Shown here: one piece after another, positions 1 through 9,077 of the stretch
How positions within the stretch are numbered: position 1 is the first letter of the stretch
How the letters are laid out: every line of letters begins with the position of its first letter
NCBI RefSeq assembly: GCF_036173125.1
Contig: NZ_CP108054.1
Location: 124,001 to 188,000 of the forward strand
DNA from: Streptomyces sp. NBC_00286
GTDB lineage: Bacteria; Actinomycetota; Actinomycetes; Streptomycetales; Streptomycetaceae
Direction of reading: 5' to 3'
DNA length: 64,000 bases
The notes under the pieces: model-generated
The model's input: only the letters and a program-made list of their open reading frames with translations
Database searches by the model: none
What the model was told of the DNA's origin: nothing
Position numbers and translations under genes: made by a program

Positions 1-836
1 AGCATCGCGCCGACGACCGAACCGCGGCCCCCGCCCAGAGCGACACCGCCGAGGACCGCCGCGGTGATCGCGCCGAACTCAAGGCCGGCACCGGCCTGGA
101 ACGACACTCCGCTGTACCCGCCGATCAGGACCGCCGCGAGCGTGGCGGCGAGTCCGCTGAGGACGAACGCCATGGTCTTGGCGCGCCACACGCGCACGCC
201 GCTCAGCTCGGCGGTCCGCGGGTTGCCGCCGACGGCGACCAGGGTGCGGCCGAAGTCCGAACGCGTCAGCACCAGCGCCAGAGCGGCCGCCGCCAGCAGG
301 ATGACCAGGGCGTACGGTATCCGGCCCAGCGCGGGCACGTCCTCGAAAGCCGACCGACCGAGCCGGCGGAACTCCTCGGAGAGGCCGCCCTTCGGGGCGC
401 CGTTGGACCACAGGTACACGGCACCGACGAGGATCAGGAACATCCCGAGGGTCGTGATGAACGACGGCACCCGCAGCCGCGTGGTGACGAGGCCGTTGAC
501 CAGGCCGACGGCGATGCCGAACGCGAGCAGGAGCACGACGACAGGCCAGCCGGCCGACGGATCGCCGTCGATCAGCCGGGCGGCGATGACCACCTGCGCG
601 GTGACCAGAGAGCCGACGGACAGGTCCAACTCGCCGGAGACGATCACGAAGTACTGGCCGGCGGCGAGCAGGACGACCGGCGCGGAGCGGCCGAGGAACG
701 ACATCAGCGACGGCGGCGAGAGGAAGTCCGGTTGGCGGGCGGTCAGCAGAACCACCAGCACCGCCAGGATCACGATGATCGGTGCGAGACCGCCGGAGCG
801 GAACGTGAGGAGCCGCAGGGGGCGCGCGATCTGCAT
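1..836 (-). CDS. Sugar ABC transporter permease, RbsC family (3' end beyond the window)
   Basis: This is the second permease of a ribose/xylose-type sugar importer in the cytoplasmic membrane. Translation from ATG 836 begins MQIARPLRLL and gives hydrophobic helices with the family motif GELDLSVGS and the C-terminal-half motif VLGGVALGGGRGSVVGA, both typical of BPD_transp_2 permeases. The reading frame is still open at base 1, so the last part of the protein is missing. The start lies one base past the TAG of the upstream permease gene (838-840), so the two are translated as one operon with the ATPase. The sugar is not deducible here; a periplasmic-type binding protein is expected beyond the left edge. 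Confidence 0.9.
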   Translation of the reverse strand, partial: MQIARPLRLLTFRSGGLAPIIVILAVLVVLLTARQPDFLSPPSLMSFLGRSAPVVLLAAGQYFVIVSGELDLSVGSLVTAQVVIAARLIDGDPSAGWPVVVLLLAFGIAVGLVNGLVTTRLRVPSFITTLGMFLILVGAVYLWSNGAPKGGLSEEFRRLGRSAFEDVPALGRIPYALVILLAAAALALVLTRSDFGRTLVAVGGNPRTAELSGVRVWRAKTMAFVLSGLAATLAAVLIGGYSGVSFQAGAGLEFGAITAAVLGGVALGGGRGSVVGAM

Positions 837-837
837 G

Positions 838-1809
838 CTAGGACGCCTTTCGCATCGCCCGGCGGGCGTAGACGGCGACCGCCGCGATGATGATCACGCC
901 ACGGATCACCTGCTTGAAGAACACGTCGACCTCGAGCTGGTTGAAGATGGCGTCGATGCTCGCGAGCAGCAGCACGCCGCCGACCGTGCCGACGACGCCG
1001 CCGCGCCCGCCGGCCAGGGCGGTGCCGCCGAGCACCACCGCGGCGATCGACTCCAGGTCGTACAGTCCCTCGGTGCCCACCCTCGGTGCGCCGGCGCCGA
1101 GCCGACTGGCGAGGTAGACCCCGGCGAGGCCGGCGCAGAGGGCGCACAGCACATGGGCGGTGACGAGGACCCGGCTGCCCCGCACGCCGGAGAGCCGGGC
1201 GACCTCCGGGTCACCGCCCACGGCGATCAGGTGGTGGCCGAAGCGGGTGCGCGCCAGCACGAACCAGGCCGCGGCGGCGACGGCGAGCAGCAGCAGGAAC
1301 GACAGCGGCACCGGGCCGATGCGCTGGTACCCCAGGCCCTGCACCAGGGCGGGTGCGGTCTTGCCGGCCGGGCCGTCGTATCCGTTGTCGAGGTATCCCT
1401 TCAGCAGCAGTCCGACGCCGACGGTCGCGATGAAGGGGTTGATCCGCGCTGTGGTGACGAGCAGGCCGTTGACGAGGCCGATCGTGGCGCTGACGGCGAG
1501 CGTCAGGCCGATCGCCGGCACCAGCGCACCGTCGTCACCGGCCATGGTCTCGGCGGCGACGAGGGTGCTCAGGCTGACCACGTACGCCACGGACAGGTCC
1601 AGCGAGCCCCCGATGATGACCAGCGTCTGGCCGACCGCGACGAGGCCCAGACCGGCGGCGACGTGCAGCAGGCTCACCGTCGTCGGCTGGCTGAACAGCC
1701 GGCCGCCGTCGACCGTGACGATGAGCCAGCCGATCGCCAGGGTGAGGACCAGGGCGACGAACACGCCGGGCGGGGTCCGCCGGTCCGGCAGGGACAGCGC
1801 GCCGCTCAT
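838..1809 (-). CDS. Sugar ABC transporter permease, RbsC family
   Basis: This 323-residue integral membrane permease starts at the ATG inside the ATGA that overlaps the stop of the ATPase gene; a longer open frame to 2082 is only a shadow of the ATPase. It is made of hydrophobic helices throughout and carries GGSLDLSVAYVVSLS (about residues 60-75) and AAVVLGGTALAGGRGGVVGT (about 250-270), the two signature regions of RbsC/XylH/AraH-type permeases. With the adjacent second permease it would form a heterodimeric channel for a monosaccharide or small saccharide. The family is clear; the substrate is inferred only from the neighbouring secreted carbohydrate enzymes. Confidence 0.92.
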   Translation of the reverse strand: MSGALSLPDRRTPPGVFVALVLTLAIGWLIVTVDGGRLFSQPTTVSLLHVAAGLGLVAVGQTLVIIGGSLDLSVAYVVSLSTLVAAETMAGDDGALVPAIGLTLAVSATIGLVNGLLVTTARINPFIATVGVGLLLKGYLDNGYDGPAGKTAPALVQGLGYQRIGPVPLSFLLLLAVAAAAWFVLARTRFGHHLIAVGGDPEVARLSGVRGSRVLVTAHVLCALCAGLAGVYLASRLGAGAPRVGTEGLYDLESIAAVVLGGTALAGGRGGVVGTVGGVLLLASIDAIFNQLEVDVFFKQVIRGVIIIAAVAVYARRAMRKAS

Positions 1810-3317
1810 CCGGCCGCCTCCCGCGCGGTGCCGACCGCCAGGGCGACGACGGCCTCCTCTGTCGCGCCGGGGGGTAGCTCGCCGGTTATCCGGCCGTCGC
1901 GCATGACGATGATCCGGTCGCTCATGCCGAGCAGCTCGGGCAGCTCGGACGAGACCATCAGCACGGCGGCGCCGTCGCGGGCCAGCCGGCGGACGAGATC
2001 GTGGATCGCCGACTTGGCGCCCACGTCGATGCCCCGGGTCGGCTCGTCGAAGAGCAGGATCCTCGGGGCGAGCGCGAGCCACCTGGCCAGCACGACCTTC
2101 TGCTGGTTGCCCCCGGACAGGAAACGGATCTCCTGGTCCTCCCCCGCGGCGCGAAGCTCAACGGCCGCGAGCAGCTCCCGGACCCGCGCGGTCCGGGCAC
2201 CGCGGCCGATCCGGCCCGGGCGGACGGCGCGGCCGGCCAGCAGCGCGTTGTCGAGCACCGACTGCTCGGCGACGATCCCCTCGCCCTTGCGGTCCTCGGA
2301 GACGTAGGCGATACCGGCCCGCATCGCGGCGCGGGGCGAGCGCAGCCGGACCGGCGCTCCGTCGACGGTCACCTGGCCGGTGGTGAACGGTGCGGCGCCG
2401 AACAGTGCGCGGGCCAACGCCGACCGGCCGGAGCCCTGCAGGCCGCCGACGCCGAGCACCTCGCCGGCGCGCAGCCGCAGGTCGATGCCGCGCAGCTTCC
2501 GGTTGCCTCCGCCCCGGACGGTCAGCCGCACCGGGCCCAGCTCCTGCGGCTTCGCCGGGTCGGGGTAGTAGCTCGACAGCTCGCGGCCGACCATGTGGCG
2601 CACCAGCTGATCGGCGCTGGTGTCCGCGGTGTCCAAGGTGGCCACCGCCCGGCCGTCCTTGAGCACGGTGATCCGGCTGGACAGGTCGAAGACCTCCTTG
2701 AGGCGGTGCGACACGTACAGCACGCCCATCCCCTGCTCCTGCAGCCGCCGTACGAGCGCGTAGAGCTGGTCGACTTCGTGGTCGGCGAGCGCCGCGGTGG
2801 GCTCATCCATGATGAGCAGCCGCGCGTTGAGGGCGAGCGCCTTGACGATCTCGACCACCTGTTGTTGCGCCACGCCGAGTCGTCCCACGCGCGTGTCGGG
2901 CGGTAACGAGCCCTCCCCGATCGAGGCGAGGAGCCCCGCGGTGTGGCTGAGCATCGCCCTACGGTCGACGAGCCCGCGGCGCAGGGGCTCGCGGCCCAGC
3001 CAGACGTTCTCCGCGACGGTGCGCTCGGGCAGCAGGGTCAGCTCCTGGTAGACGATGCCGATACCGGCCTGTTGGGCCTCACGCGGGCTGCGGAACGTCC
3101 GCGGTGCGCCGGCGAACTCAACCGTTCCCTCGTCGGGCTGGTAGACGCCGGACACCACCTTCATGAGCGTGGACTTGCCGGCGCCGTTCTCGCCGACGAC
3201 CGCGTGCACCTCGCCCGGCCGGACCTGGAGGTCGACGCCATCGAGCACCCGCACGCCGAGGAACGACTTGCCGATGCCTCGCAGAGCGAGCAGCGGCGAC
3301 GGCAGCAGGCCAGACAT
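1806..3317 (-). CDS. Sugar ABC transporter ATP-binding protein, RbsA/MglA family (two ABC domains)
   Basis: The 503-residue cytoplasmic ATPase powers the two permeases downstream. It has two fused ABC modules, as expected for RbsA/MglA/XylG. The first has Walker A GENGAGKST (about residues 41-49) and Walker B LLIMDEPTAAL. The second has the degenerate P-loop GLQGSGRSA (about 290), signature LSGGNQQKVVLARW (about 390) and Walker B ILLFDEPTRGIDVG. A GAGGG Shine-Dalgarno precedes ATG 3317. The stop overlaps the next permease by 4 nt, indicating coupling. It is the first gene of the operon, and an inverted repeat lies 80-100 nt upstream. Confidence 0.95.
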   Translation of the reverse strand: MSGLLPSPLLALRGIGKSFLGVRVLDGVDLQVRPGEVHAVVGENGAGKSTLMKVVSGVYQPDEGTVEFAGAPRTFRSPREAQQAGIGIVYQELTLLPERTVAENVWLGREPLRRGLVDRRAMLSHTAGLLASIGEGSLPPDTRVGRLGVAQQQVVEIVKALALNARLLIMDEPTAALADHEVDQLYALVRRLQEQGMGVLYVSHRLKEVFDLSSRITVLKDGRAVATLDTADTSADQLVRHMVGRELSSYYPDPAKPQELGPVRLTVRGGGNRKLRGIDLRLRAGEVLGVGGLQGSGRSALARALFGAAPFTTGQVTVDGAPVRLRSPRAAMRAGIAYVSEDRKGEGIVAEQSVLDNALLAGRAVRPGRIGRGARTARVRELLAAVELRAAGEDQEIRFLSGGNQQKVVLARWLALAPRILLFDEPTRGIDVGAKSAIHDLVRRLARDGAAVLMVSSELPELLGMSDRIIVMRDGRITGELPPGATEEAVVALAVGTAREAAG

Positions 3318-3393
3318 CGTGGGACCCTCTACATTCGCGTCGTCAGCAGGATTGAGTCACCGATAGCTGAATCTGGTACGGCCGGCATGGAAT

Positions 3394-3417
3394 GACAGCT
3401 CCCGCCCGCGAGCTGTC
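3394..3417. promoter_or_regulatory. Inverted repeat upstream of the sugar ABC operon, possible operator
   Basis: GACAGCTC and GAGCTGTC form a perfect 8-bp inverted repeat around an 8-nt GC-rich centre, about 80 nt upstream of the ATPase start. A repressor or activator site of the sugar operon is the simplest reading. A small hairpin in the leader transcript is the alternative. No regulator gene is nearby. Confidence 0.35.
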
Positions 3418-3570
3418 GTCGAATAGCCGCGAACTTTCGCCGGACGCGATGGCGACATCGCGGCCCCGAGGGTAAATGCCTCGATGAGCGCCTGGCAATA
3501 CCACCGGACATCACAGTAGGACGTTCGCCGTTCGAACTGCTCAATGTGGGCCGGCGATCAGCCGAAAGGG

Positions 3571-3725
3571 ATTGATACGCCAAAACCTGTTATGGAATCG
3601 GCCCGTCCGCGGTCGCGCGCCAAATCATGACGACTGATGCGCAAAACGTGTTATGGAATCGGCTCGACGACAGTCGCGCGCCAAACCACGACGATTGATG
3701 CGCAAAAAGTGTTATGGAACCGGCC
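3571..3725. repeat. Three tandem ~61-bp direct repeats between divergent sugar-utilisation genes
   Basis: Units begin at about 3571, 3633 and 3694. Each contains the core TGTTATGGAA(T/C)CGGC after a short A-rich tract (AAAAC or AAAAA), and units 1 and 2 also share TCGCGCGCCAAA(T/C)CA(T/C)GACG. The third unit is cut short after its core. The array lies between the ABC operon (leftward) and the large secreted dehydrogenase gene (rightward), just upstream of a possible TTGACT promoter. Repeated binding sites for a regulator are more likely than a coding or CRISPR function; the repeats are tandem with no unique spacers. Confidence 0.8.
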
Positions 3726-3739
3726 GCACCCGAGCCATA

Positions 3740-3768
3740 TTGACTGTTGCAATACGCCGCTGCATGCT
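3740..3768 (+). promoter_or_regulatory. Candidate promoter for the ThuA/dehydrogenase gene
   Basis: TTGACT (3740-3745) and CATGCT (3763-3768) are separated by 17 bp, a fair match to a housekeeping sigma promoter. It lies directly after the third tandem repeat and about 205 nt upstream of the ATG. The -10 is weak, so this is a guess from sequence alone. Confidence 0.3.
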
Positions 3769-3972
3769 GGCCGCCAGACCACGGGAGACGGTCGCATCTG
3801 GAGTGACGCCCCTGTATTCCGTAGGTACTTGACTGCCCGTCACGGCGGACGGGATGACGAGCTGACGGCACACGCGTGCCTACGACGCGCTCAGGCACTC
3901 TGGCGCATCGGAGGTGCGGCCGACGCGTGCCCGTGGTCATGCCATCGTTGCTCCGCCGAAATAGGAGACGGC

Positions 3973-6900
3973 ATGCGTCGCATCATATTAATCTTCGGGG
4001 CGATCGCGAGCGTGCTCCTGTCGCTCGTCATCGCCCAACCGGCGTCAGCGGCGCCGGCCTTCCGAGCCCTGGTCTTCACGGAGACGGCCGGCTACCGGCA
4101 CGATTCGATCCCGGCCGGTCTCGCGATGTTTCGGGAGCAGGCGGCGGCCAACAACTTCGAGTTGGTCCATAGCGAGGACTCGAGCGTTTTCACCCCGGCA
4201 AACCTCGCCACCTTCGACGTGCTCATCATGTTCCAGACCTCGGGAATGGTGTGGAACACGGCGGCCCAACGTCAGGCGGTGGAGGGCTACCTCGCCAGCG
4301 GCAAGGGCATCGTCGCGATCCACAACGCCACAGACATGGGCATCGAGAACGAGTACCCGTGGTGGGACCAGACCATCAACGGCGGCGCACACATGCCGGA
4401 GCACTCCCCCGGCGTGCTGTCCGGCACCGCCATCGTCGCGGACAAGAAGCACCCGTCGACGGCCGGCCTGCCGGACCGTTGGAACCGCAGCGAGGAGTGG
4501 TACAACTTCGACCGCAACCCCCGCGGCGACGTCCATGTACTGGTCACCGCGGACGAGCGCACGTACAATCCGGGCCCCCGCGCCATGGGGCCGGACCACC
4601 CCATCTCCTGGTGCCGCAACAGCGGCGGCGGCCGCGTGTGGGCCACCGCCATGGGGCACACCAGCGCGGCGTACAGCGAGACCCAATTCCGCAACCACGT
4701 CCTCGGGGGCGTCAAGTGGGCGGCCGGCAAGGAGCCCGGCGACTGCGGCGGCACCGTGTGGAGCAACTTCGAGAAGCGCACCCTCGACGACAACACCGCA
4801 GACCCGATGGCCCTCGCGGTCGCCCCGGACGGGCGGGTGCTCTACGTCCAGCGGGCCGGGCAGCTGAAGATCTTCAAACCGACCACAAACAGAACCGTGA
4901 CAGCCGGCACGCTCAGCGTCTACACCGGCGGCGAGGACGGCCTCACCGGACTGGCGCTCGACCCCGACTTCGCCAGCAACGGCTACGTGTACCTGTATCA
5001 CTCCCCGGCCGGAGTCCCGACCGACATCAACCGGGTCTCCCGGTTCACGCTCACCGGCGACACCCTGAACATGTCGAGCCAGGTGACGATCATCGACATC
5101 CCCGCGACCCGGGACCGCACGTTCGCCGAGCCCGGGCACACGGGCGGTTACATCGAGTTCGGCCCCGACAAGAACCTCTACATCGGCACCGGGGACGACG
5201 TCCCACCGAACCTCGACTCCAACTGGCAGGGCTACGCCCCGCTGGACTGGCGGCCGGGCAAGGCCAACCTCGACGCCGCCCGCACCGCCGGCAACACCAA
5301 CGACCTGCGTGGCAAGCTCCTGCGCATCCGGCCGTCGGCCGACGGCGGCTACACCATCCCGGCCGGCAACCTCTACCCGCAAGGGACAGCCAAGACCCGG
5401 CCGGAGATCTACGCGATGGGCTTCCGCAACCCGTTCCGCTTCTCGATCGACCCGGACAACGGGTGGGTCTACCTCGCCGACTACGGCCCGGACCGGAACC
5501 CGCCCGCGACCAACCGCGGCCCCGAAGGGCTCGTCGAGCTCAATGTCATCAAGGCCCCGGGCAATTACGGCTGGCCGTTCTGCCACGGCGACAACCAGGC
5601 CTACGCGCCCTACAACCCGAGCACAGGCGCCGTCGGCGCCAAGTTCAACTGCAACGCGCCGGTCAACAACTCGCCGAACAACACCGGTTTGACCAGCCTC
5701 AAGCCGATCGTCGCGCCGAACATGTGGTATGGCTACGGCGTCTCACCGAACTTCCCCGAACTCGGCTCCGGCGGCTCGGGGCCGATGGGTGGACCGGTCT
5801 ACCGCTACGACGCCGCGAATCCGTCCGAGACGAAGTTCCCGCCCTACTACGACGGCGTCCACTTCTTCTACGAGTGGTCGCGCCACACCGTCAAGGAGGT
5901 CCACTTCGACTCCGCGACCGCGGTCACCCGGACCAACCCCTTCATGCCCGCCGCCAAGTTCCTCAAGCCGATGGACATGGAGTTCGGGCCCGACGGCTCG
6001 CTGTACCTGCTCGAATGGGGCAACAACTTCGGCGGTGGCAACAACGACTCGGGGCTCTACCGCATCGACTACAACCACGGCGGACGGTCGCCGATCGCCA
6101 AAGCCACCGGAACGCCCACCAACGGGGACGCGCCACTGAACGTGCAGTTTAGCAGCGCGGGGTCCACGGACCCGGATCCCGGTAACACGCTCAGCTACCA
6201 CTGGACGTTCGGCGACGGCACCACGTCCACGGCGGCCAACCCGTCACACACCTACACCGCCAACGGCAACTACACCGCCCAGCTCAAGGTCACCGACAAC
6301 ACCGGCAAGACAGCCTTCGCCAACGTGCCGATCACCGTGGGCAACACCGCACCGATCGTCACCCTCACGATTCCGTCCAACGGCGGCATGCTGGACTTCG
6401 GCGACCGCGTCCCGTACAAGGTGTCCGTCTCGGACCCCGGCGGCGCGCCCATCGACTGCGCCAAGGTGTTCGTCAACCCCGCCCTCGGCCACGACGACCA
6501 CCAGCACGAGACCACGGACCATCCGGGGTGCTCGGGCACCATCGACACGACGCTGCTGGGCGGGCACCCCGACGGCGCCAACCTGTACTACGTCCTCAAC
6601 GCCCGCTACACCGACGACGGCGGCCCCGGCGGTGCGAACCCGCTCACCGGCTACGCCCAAGCGATCCTCCAGCCCAAGCACAAGCAGGCCGAGTTCTACA
6701 CGGACCAGTCGGGTGTGCAGGTCGTCGAGCAGGCCAGCGCGGAGAGCGGCAAGCGGGTCGGCAACATCTCCGACAACGACTGGATCGCGTTCGACCCGAT
6801 GAGCCTGTCGGGCATCACGAGCGTGAGCTACCGCCTGTCGTCGCCGAGCGGAGGCGGATCGATCGAACTGCGCGCCGACTCCCCGACCGGCACACTCCTG

Positions 6901-7524
6901 GCCACGACACCGGTGCCCAGCACCGGCGGCTGGAACAACTACCAGTCCACGCCGGCGGTGAACACTGCCGATCTCGCCGGCTCGCACCGGCTCTACCTGG
7001 TGTTCAAGGGCACCTCGAACAACTGGTTCGACCTCGACTCGCTCACCTTCGGCGGCAACGGGGTCGGCGAACCGGGCGGCGGCGGTGGCGGCGTGGCCGG
7101 TCGGACCTGGACGGTCGCAGCGCAGCACAGCGGCAAATTCATGGACGTCAACGGCGCCTCGACCGCTGACGGCGCCCAGATCGTCCAGTGGCCGGCCACC
7201 GACGGCAACAACCAGAAGTGGCAGGCCGTCGACGCCGGTGGCGGAGCCGTCCACCTGAAGGCGGTGCACAGCGACAAGTGCCTCGCCGTCACGGGCGGGT
7301 CCACCGCCGAGGGCGCGTTCCTTCAGCAGTCCACCTGCGACAACGGCAACCCGCAGAAGTTCCTCGTCACACCGACCACCACGGTGGGCGTGTACACGGT
7401 GAAAAGCCTCCCCAGTGGACTGTGCGTCGACGTCAACGGCGGCTCGACGGCCGACGGCGCACGACTCCTGCAATGGAGCTGCCACAGCGGCACCAACCAA
7501 CAGTGGCGGTTCACCGCCGTATAA
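3973..7524 (+). CDS. Secreted multidomain protein: ThuA, sugar dehydrogenase, PKD, CBM6-like, ricin lectin
   Basis: This is a 1,183-residue exported protein. ATG 3973 was chosen because GGAG sits 5 nt before it and a signal peptide follows at once (cleavage near ASA|AP, residue 26); the longer open frame to 3637 has no such features. Domains in order are: ThuA-like (about 30-245, with ETAGYRHDSIPAG and DEW/EEWYNF-type motifs); a GSDH-type six-bladed propeller (about 258-710, with RPEIYAMGFRNPFR); PKD (about 705-793); an Ig-like segment; CBM6-like (about 902-1031); and ricin-B/CBM13 (about 1040-1183, with QxW repeats). It probably binds polysaccharide and oxidises sugars outside the cell. Substrate and cofactor are unknown. 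ThuA and GSDH halves occur as separate proteins at 12.9-17.5 kb. Confidence 0.9.
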   Translation: MRRIILIFGAIASVLLSLVIAQPASAAPAFRALVFTETAGYRHDSIPAGLAMFREQAAANNFELVHSEDSSVFTPANLATFDVLIMFQTSGMVWNTAAQRQAVEGYLASGKGIVAIHNATDMGIENEYPWWDQTINGGAHMPEHSPGVLSGTAIVADKKHPSTAGLPDRWNRSEEWYNFDRNPRGDVHVLVTADERTYNPGPRAMGPDHPISWCRNSGGGRVWATAMGHTSAAYSETQFRNHVLGGVKWAAGKEPGDCGGTVWSNFEKRTLDDNTADPMALAVAPDGRVLYVQRAGQLKIFKPTTNRTVTAGTLSVYTGGEDGLTGLALDPDFASNGYVYLYHSPAGVPTDINRVSRFTLTGDTLNMSSQVTIIDIPATRDRTFAEPGHTGGYIEFGPDKNLYIGTGDDVPPNLDSNWQGYAPLDWRPGKANLDAARTAGNTNDLRGKLLRIRPSADGGYTIPAGNLYPQGTAKTRPEIYAMGFRNPFRFSIDPDNGWVYLADYGPDRNPPATNRGPEGLVELNVIKAPGNYGWPFCHGDNQAYAPYNPSTGAVGAKFNCNAPVNNSPNNTGLTSLKPIVAPNMWYGYGVSPNFPELGSGGSGPMGGPVYRYDAANPSETKFPPYYDGVHFFYEWSRHTVKEVHFDSATAVTRTNPFMPAAKFLKPMDMEFGPDGSLYLLEWGNNFGGGNNDSGLYRIDYNHGGRSPIAKATGTPTNGDAPLNVQFSSAGSTDPDPGNTLSYHWTFGDGTTSTAANPSHTYTANGNYTAQLKVTDNTGKTAFANVPITVGNTAPIVTLTIPSNGGMLDFGDRVPYKVSVSDPGGAPIDCAKVFVNPALGHDDHQHETTDHPGCSGTIDTTLLGGHPDGANLYYVLNARYTDDGGPGGANPLTGYAQAILQPKHKQAEFYTDQSGVQVVEQASAESGKRVGNISDNDWIAFDPMSLSGITSVSYRLSSPSGGGSIELRADSPTGTLLATTPVPSTGGWNNYQSTPAVNTADLAGSHRLYLVFKGTSNNWFDLDSLTFGGNGVGEPGGGGGGVAGRTWTVAAQHSGKFMDVNGASTADGAQIVQWPATDGNNQKWQAVDAGGGAVHLKAVHSDKCLAVTGGSTAEGAFLQQSTCDNGNPQKFLVTPTTTVGVYTVKSLPSGLCVDVNGGSTADGARLLQWSCHSGTNQQWRFTAV

Positions 7525-7535
7525 CCCGTCCGAAC

Positions 7536-7569
7536 GGGATGCCCGGCGCGGTTGCGCGCCGGGCATCCC
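7536..7569 (+). terminator. Strong hairpin terminator after the ThuA/dehydrogenase gene
   Basis: A perfect 15-bp stem (left arm 7536-7550, right arm 7555-7569) with a 4-nt loop follows the stop by 11 nt. There is no T-run, as is usual in Streptomyces. It separates this gene from the GH54 gene 27 nt further on. Confidence 0.8.
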
Positions 7570-7595
7570 TCCCTACGAACAGGTGAGGAACCACC

Positions 7596-9077
7596 ATGGT
7601 GTTTCGGATACCTCGGCCCCGCCGGTACGGACGGCTGTCTGCGCTGGGCACCGCCCTGGCGCTTGTCGCCGTCGGCGCCACCGCGGTGGCGGCACCGATC
7701 GAGCCCGGGCAGAGCGCCCCCATCGTGGGCGCGCAGTCCGGCCGCTGCCTGACCGTCCCCGGCTCCAGCACCACCAACGGCACCCAGACCCAACTCTGGG
7801 ACTGCACCGGCGCAGCCGGCCAGACCTGGACCTACACCGCCGGCAAACAACTGACCGTCCACGGCGACAAGTGCCTCGACGCCAGCGGACGCGGCACCAC
7901 CAACGGCACCCCGGTCATCATCTGGGACTGCAACGGCCAGAACAACCAACAGTGGAACGTCAACCCCAACGGCACCATCACCGGCGTCCAGTCCGGACTG
8001 TGCCTCGACGCCAACGCCGGCGGCACCGCCAACGGCACCAGGACCACCCTCTGGTCCTGCCACAGCGGCACCAACCAGCAGTGGAACTCGCCGACCCCGC
8101 CGGTGCCAGGCGGCGCGGGCACGTGCGACATCTACGCCTCAGGCAGCACCCCCTGCATCGCCGCCCACAGCACCGTACGAGCGCTCTACGGCACCTACAA
8201 CGGCAACCTCTACCAGGTCCGGCGCTCGTCCGACAGCACGACCCGGAACATCGGCGTCCTGAGCGCGGGTGGCACCGCCGACGCGACGGCGCAGGACTCG
8301 TTCTGCGCGGGGACCACCTGTGTCATCACCGTCATCTACGACCAGTCCGGACGCGGGAACGACCTGTGGTACCAGGGATCGAGTGTGGTTCCCGGCTCCA
8401 ACCAGAGCCGCCCGGCGATCGCGACGTCGGAGTCGCTGGCGGTCGGCGGCAGCAAGGCCTACTCGCTCTACATCAACCCCGGCAACAGCTACTGGCGGGA
8501 CGGCCACCTGACCGGCGTGCCGACCGGCAGCGCCCCCGAAGGCATGTACATGGTGACCAGCGGCACCCATGTCAACGGTGGCTGCTGCTTCGACTACGGC
8601 AACAGTGAGACGACCCGAGCGGCCGACGCGGCCGGGGCGATGGACGCGATCAATTTCAGCACCCAGTGCTGGTTCGGCGGGTGCGTCGGCAACGGCCCAT
8701 GGGTCCAGGCCGACCTCGAATGGGGGCTCTACTCCGGTGGCAGTCAGAGCTGGAACACGAACCAGAGGGCCTTCACCAGCAAGTTCGTGACAGCGATGTT
8801 GAAGAACAACGGGACGAGCCGTTTCGCGCTCAAGGGTGGCAACGGCCAGACCGGAAGCCTGACCACGCTCTGGGACGGCGCGCTTCCGCCCGGCTACAGC
8901 CCCATGAAGAAGCAGGGCGCCATCATCCTCGGCAGCGGTGGTGACTGCTGCAAGCCCGGCGGCGGCGCGAACCTCAGCGCCGGCACCTTCTACGAGGGCG
9001 CGATGGTGTCCGGATACCCGTCCGACGCAACCGAGAACGCGGTACAAGCCAACATCGTCGCCGCCGGCTACCGCTGA
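7596..9077 (+). CDS. Secreted alpha-L-arabinofuranosidase, lectin domain plus GH54 catalytic domain
   Basis: The 493-residue protein has a signal peptide (cleavage near residue 33), an N-terminal ricin-B/CBM13 trefoil (about 40-165, QxW-type repeats such as NNQQWN), and a GH54 (AbfB-type) catalytic domain (about 175-493). The likely nucleophile Glu lies in ADLEWGLYSG, and the acid/base Asp in GSGGDCCKPGG just before GTFYEGAMVSGYPSDATEN; both assignments are by analogy with Aspergillus AbfB. It would remove arabinose from arabinoxylan or arabinan outside the cell. Fungal AbfB carries its binding domain at the C-terminus, whereas here it is N-terminal. GAGG precedes ATG 7596. An in-frame lectin repeat follows the stop. 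Confidence 0.9.
   Translation: MVFRIPRPRRYGRLSALGTALALVAVGATAVAAPIEPGQSAPIVGAQSGRCLTVPGSSTTNGTQTQLWDCTGAAGQTWTYTAGKQLTVHGDKCLDASGRGTTNGTPVIIWDCNGQNNQQWNVNPNGTITGVQSGLCLDANAGGTANGTRTTLWSCHSGTNQQWNSPTPPVPGGAGTCDIYASGSTPCIAAHSTVRALYGTYNGNLYQVRRSSDSTTRNIGVLSAGGTADATAQDSFCAGTTCVITVIYDQSGRGNDLWYQGSSVVPGSNQSRPAIATSESLAVGGSKAYSLYINPGNSYWRDGHLTGVPTGSAPEGMYMVTSGTHVNGGCCFDYGNSETTRAADAAGAMDAINFSTQCWFGGCVGNGPWVQADLEWGLYSGGSQSWNTNQRAFTSKFVTAMLKNNGTSRFALKGGNGQTGSLTTLWDGALPPGYSPMKKQGAIILGSGGDCCKPGGGANLSAGTFYEGAMVSGYPSDATENAVQANIVAAGYR

Noticed and set aside
64..2307. 747-codon rightward open frame across the sugar ABC genes
   Set aside because: It is antisense to clear ATPase and permease genes, rich in Arg/Pro/Ala, and shows no domain; it is a high-GC shadow frame.
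3571..3725. CRISPR array in the 61-bp repeats
   Set aside because: Units are contiguous tandem copies without variable spacers, and no cas gene is present.
4045..5586. 513-codon leftward frame inside the ThuA/dehydrogenase gene
   Set aside because: Valine/glycine/aspartate-rich complement of a recognised gene with no ribosome site or motif.
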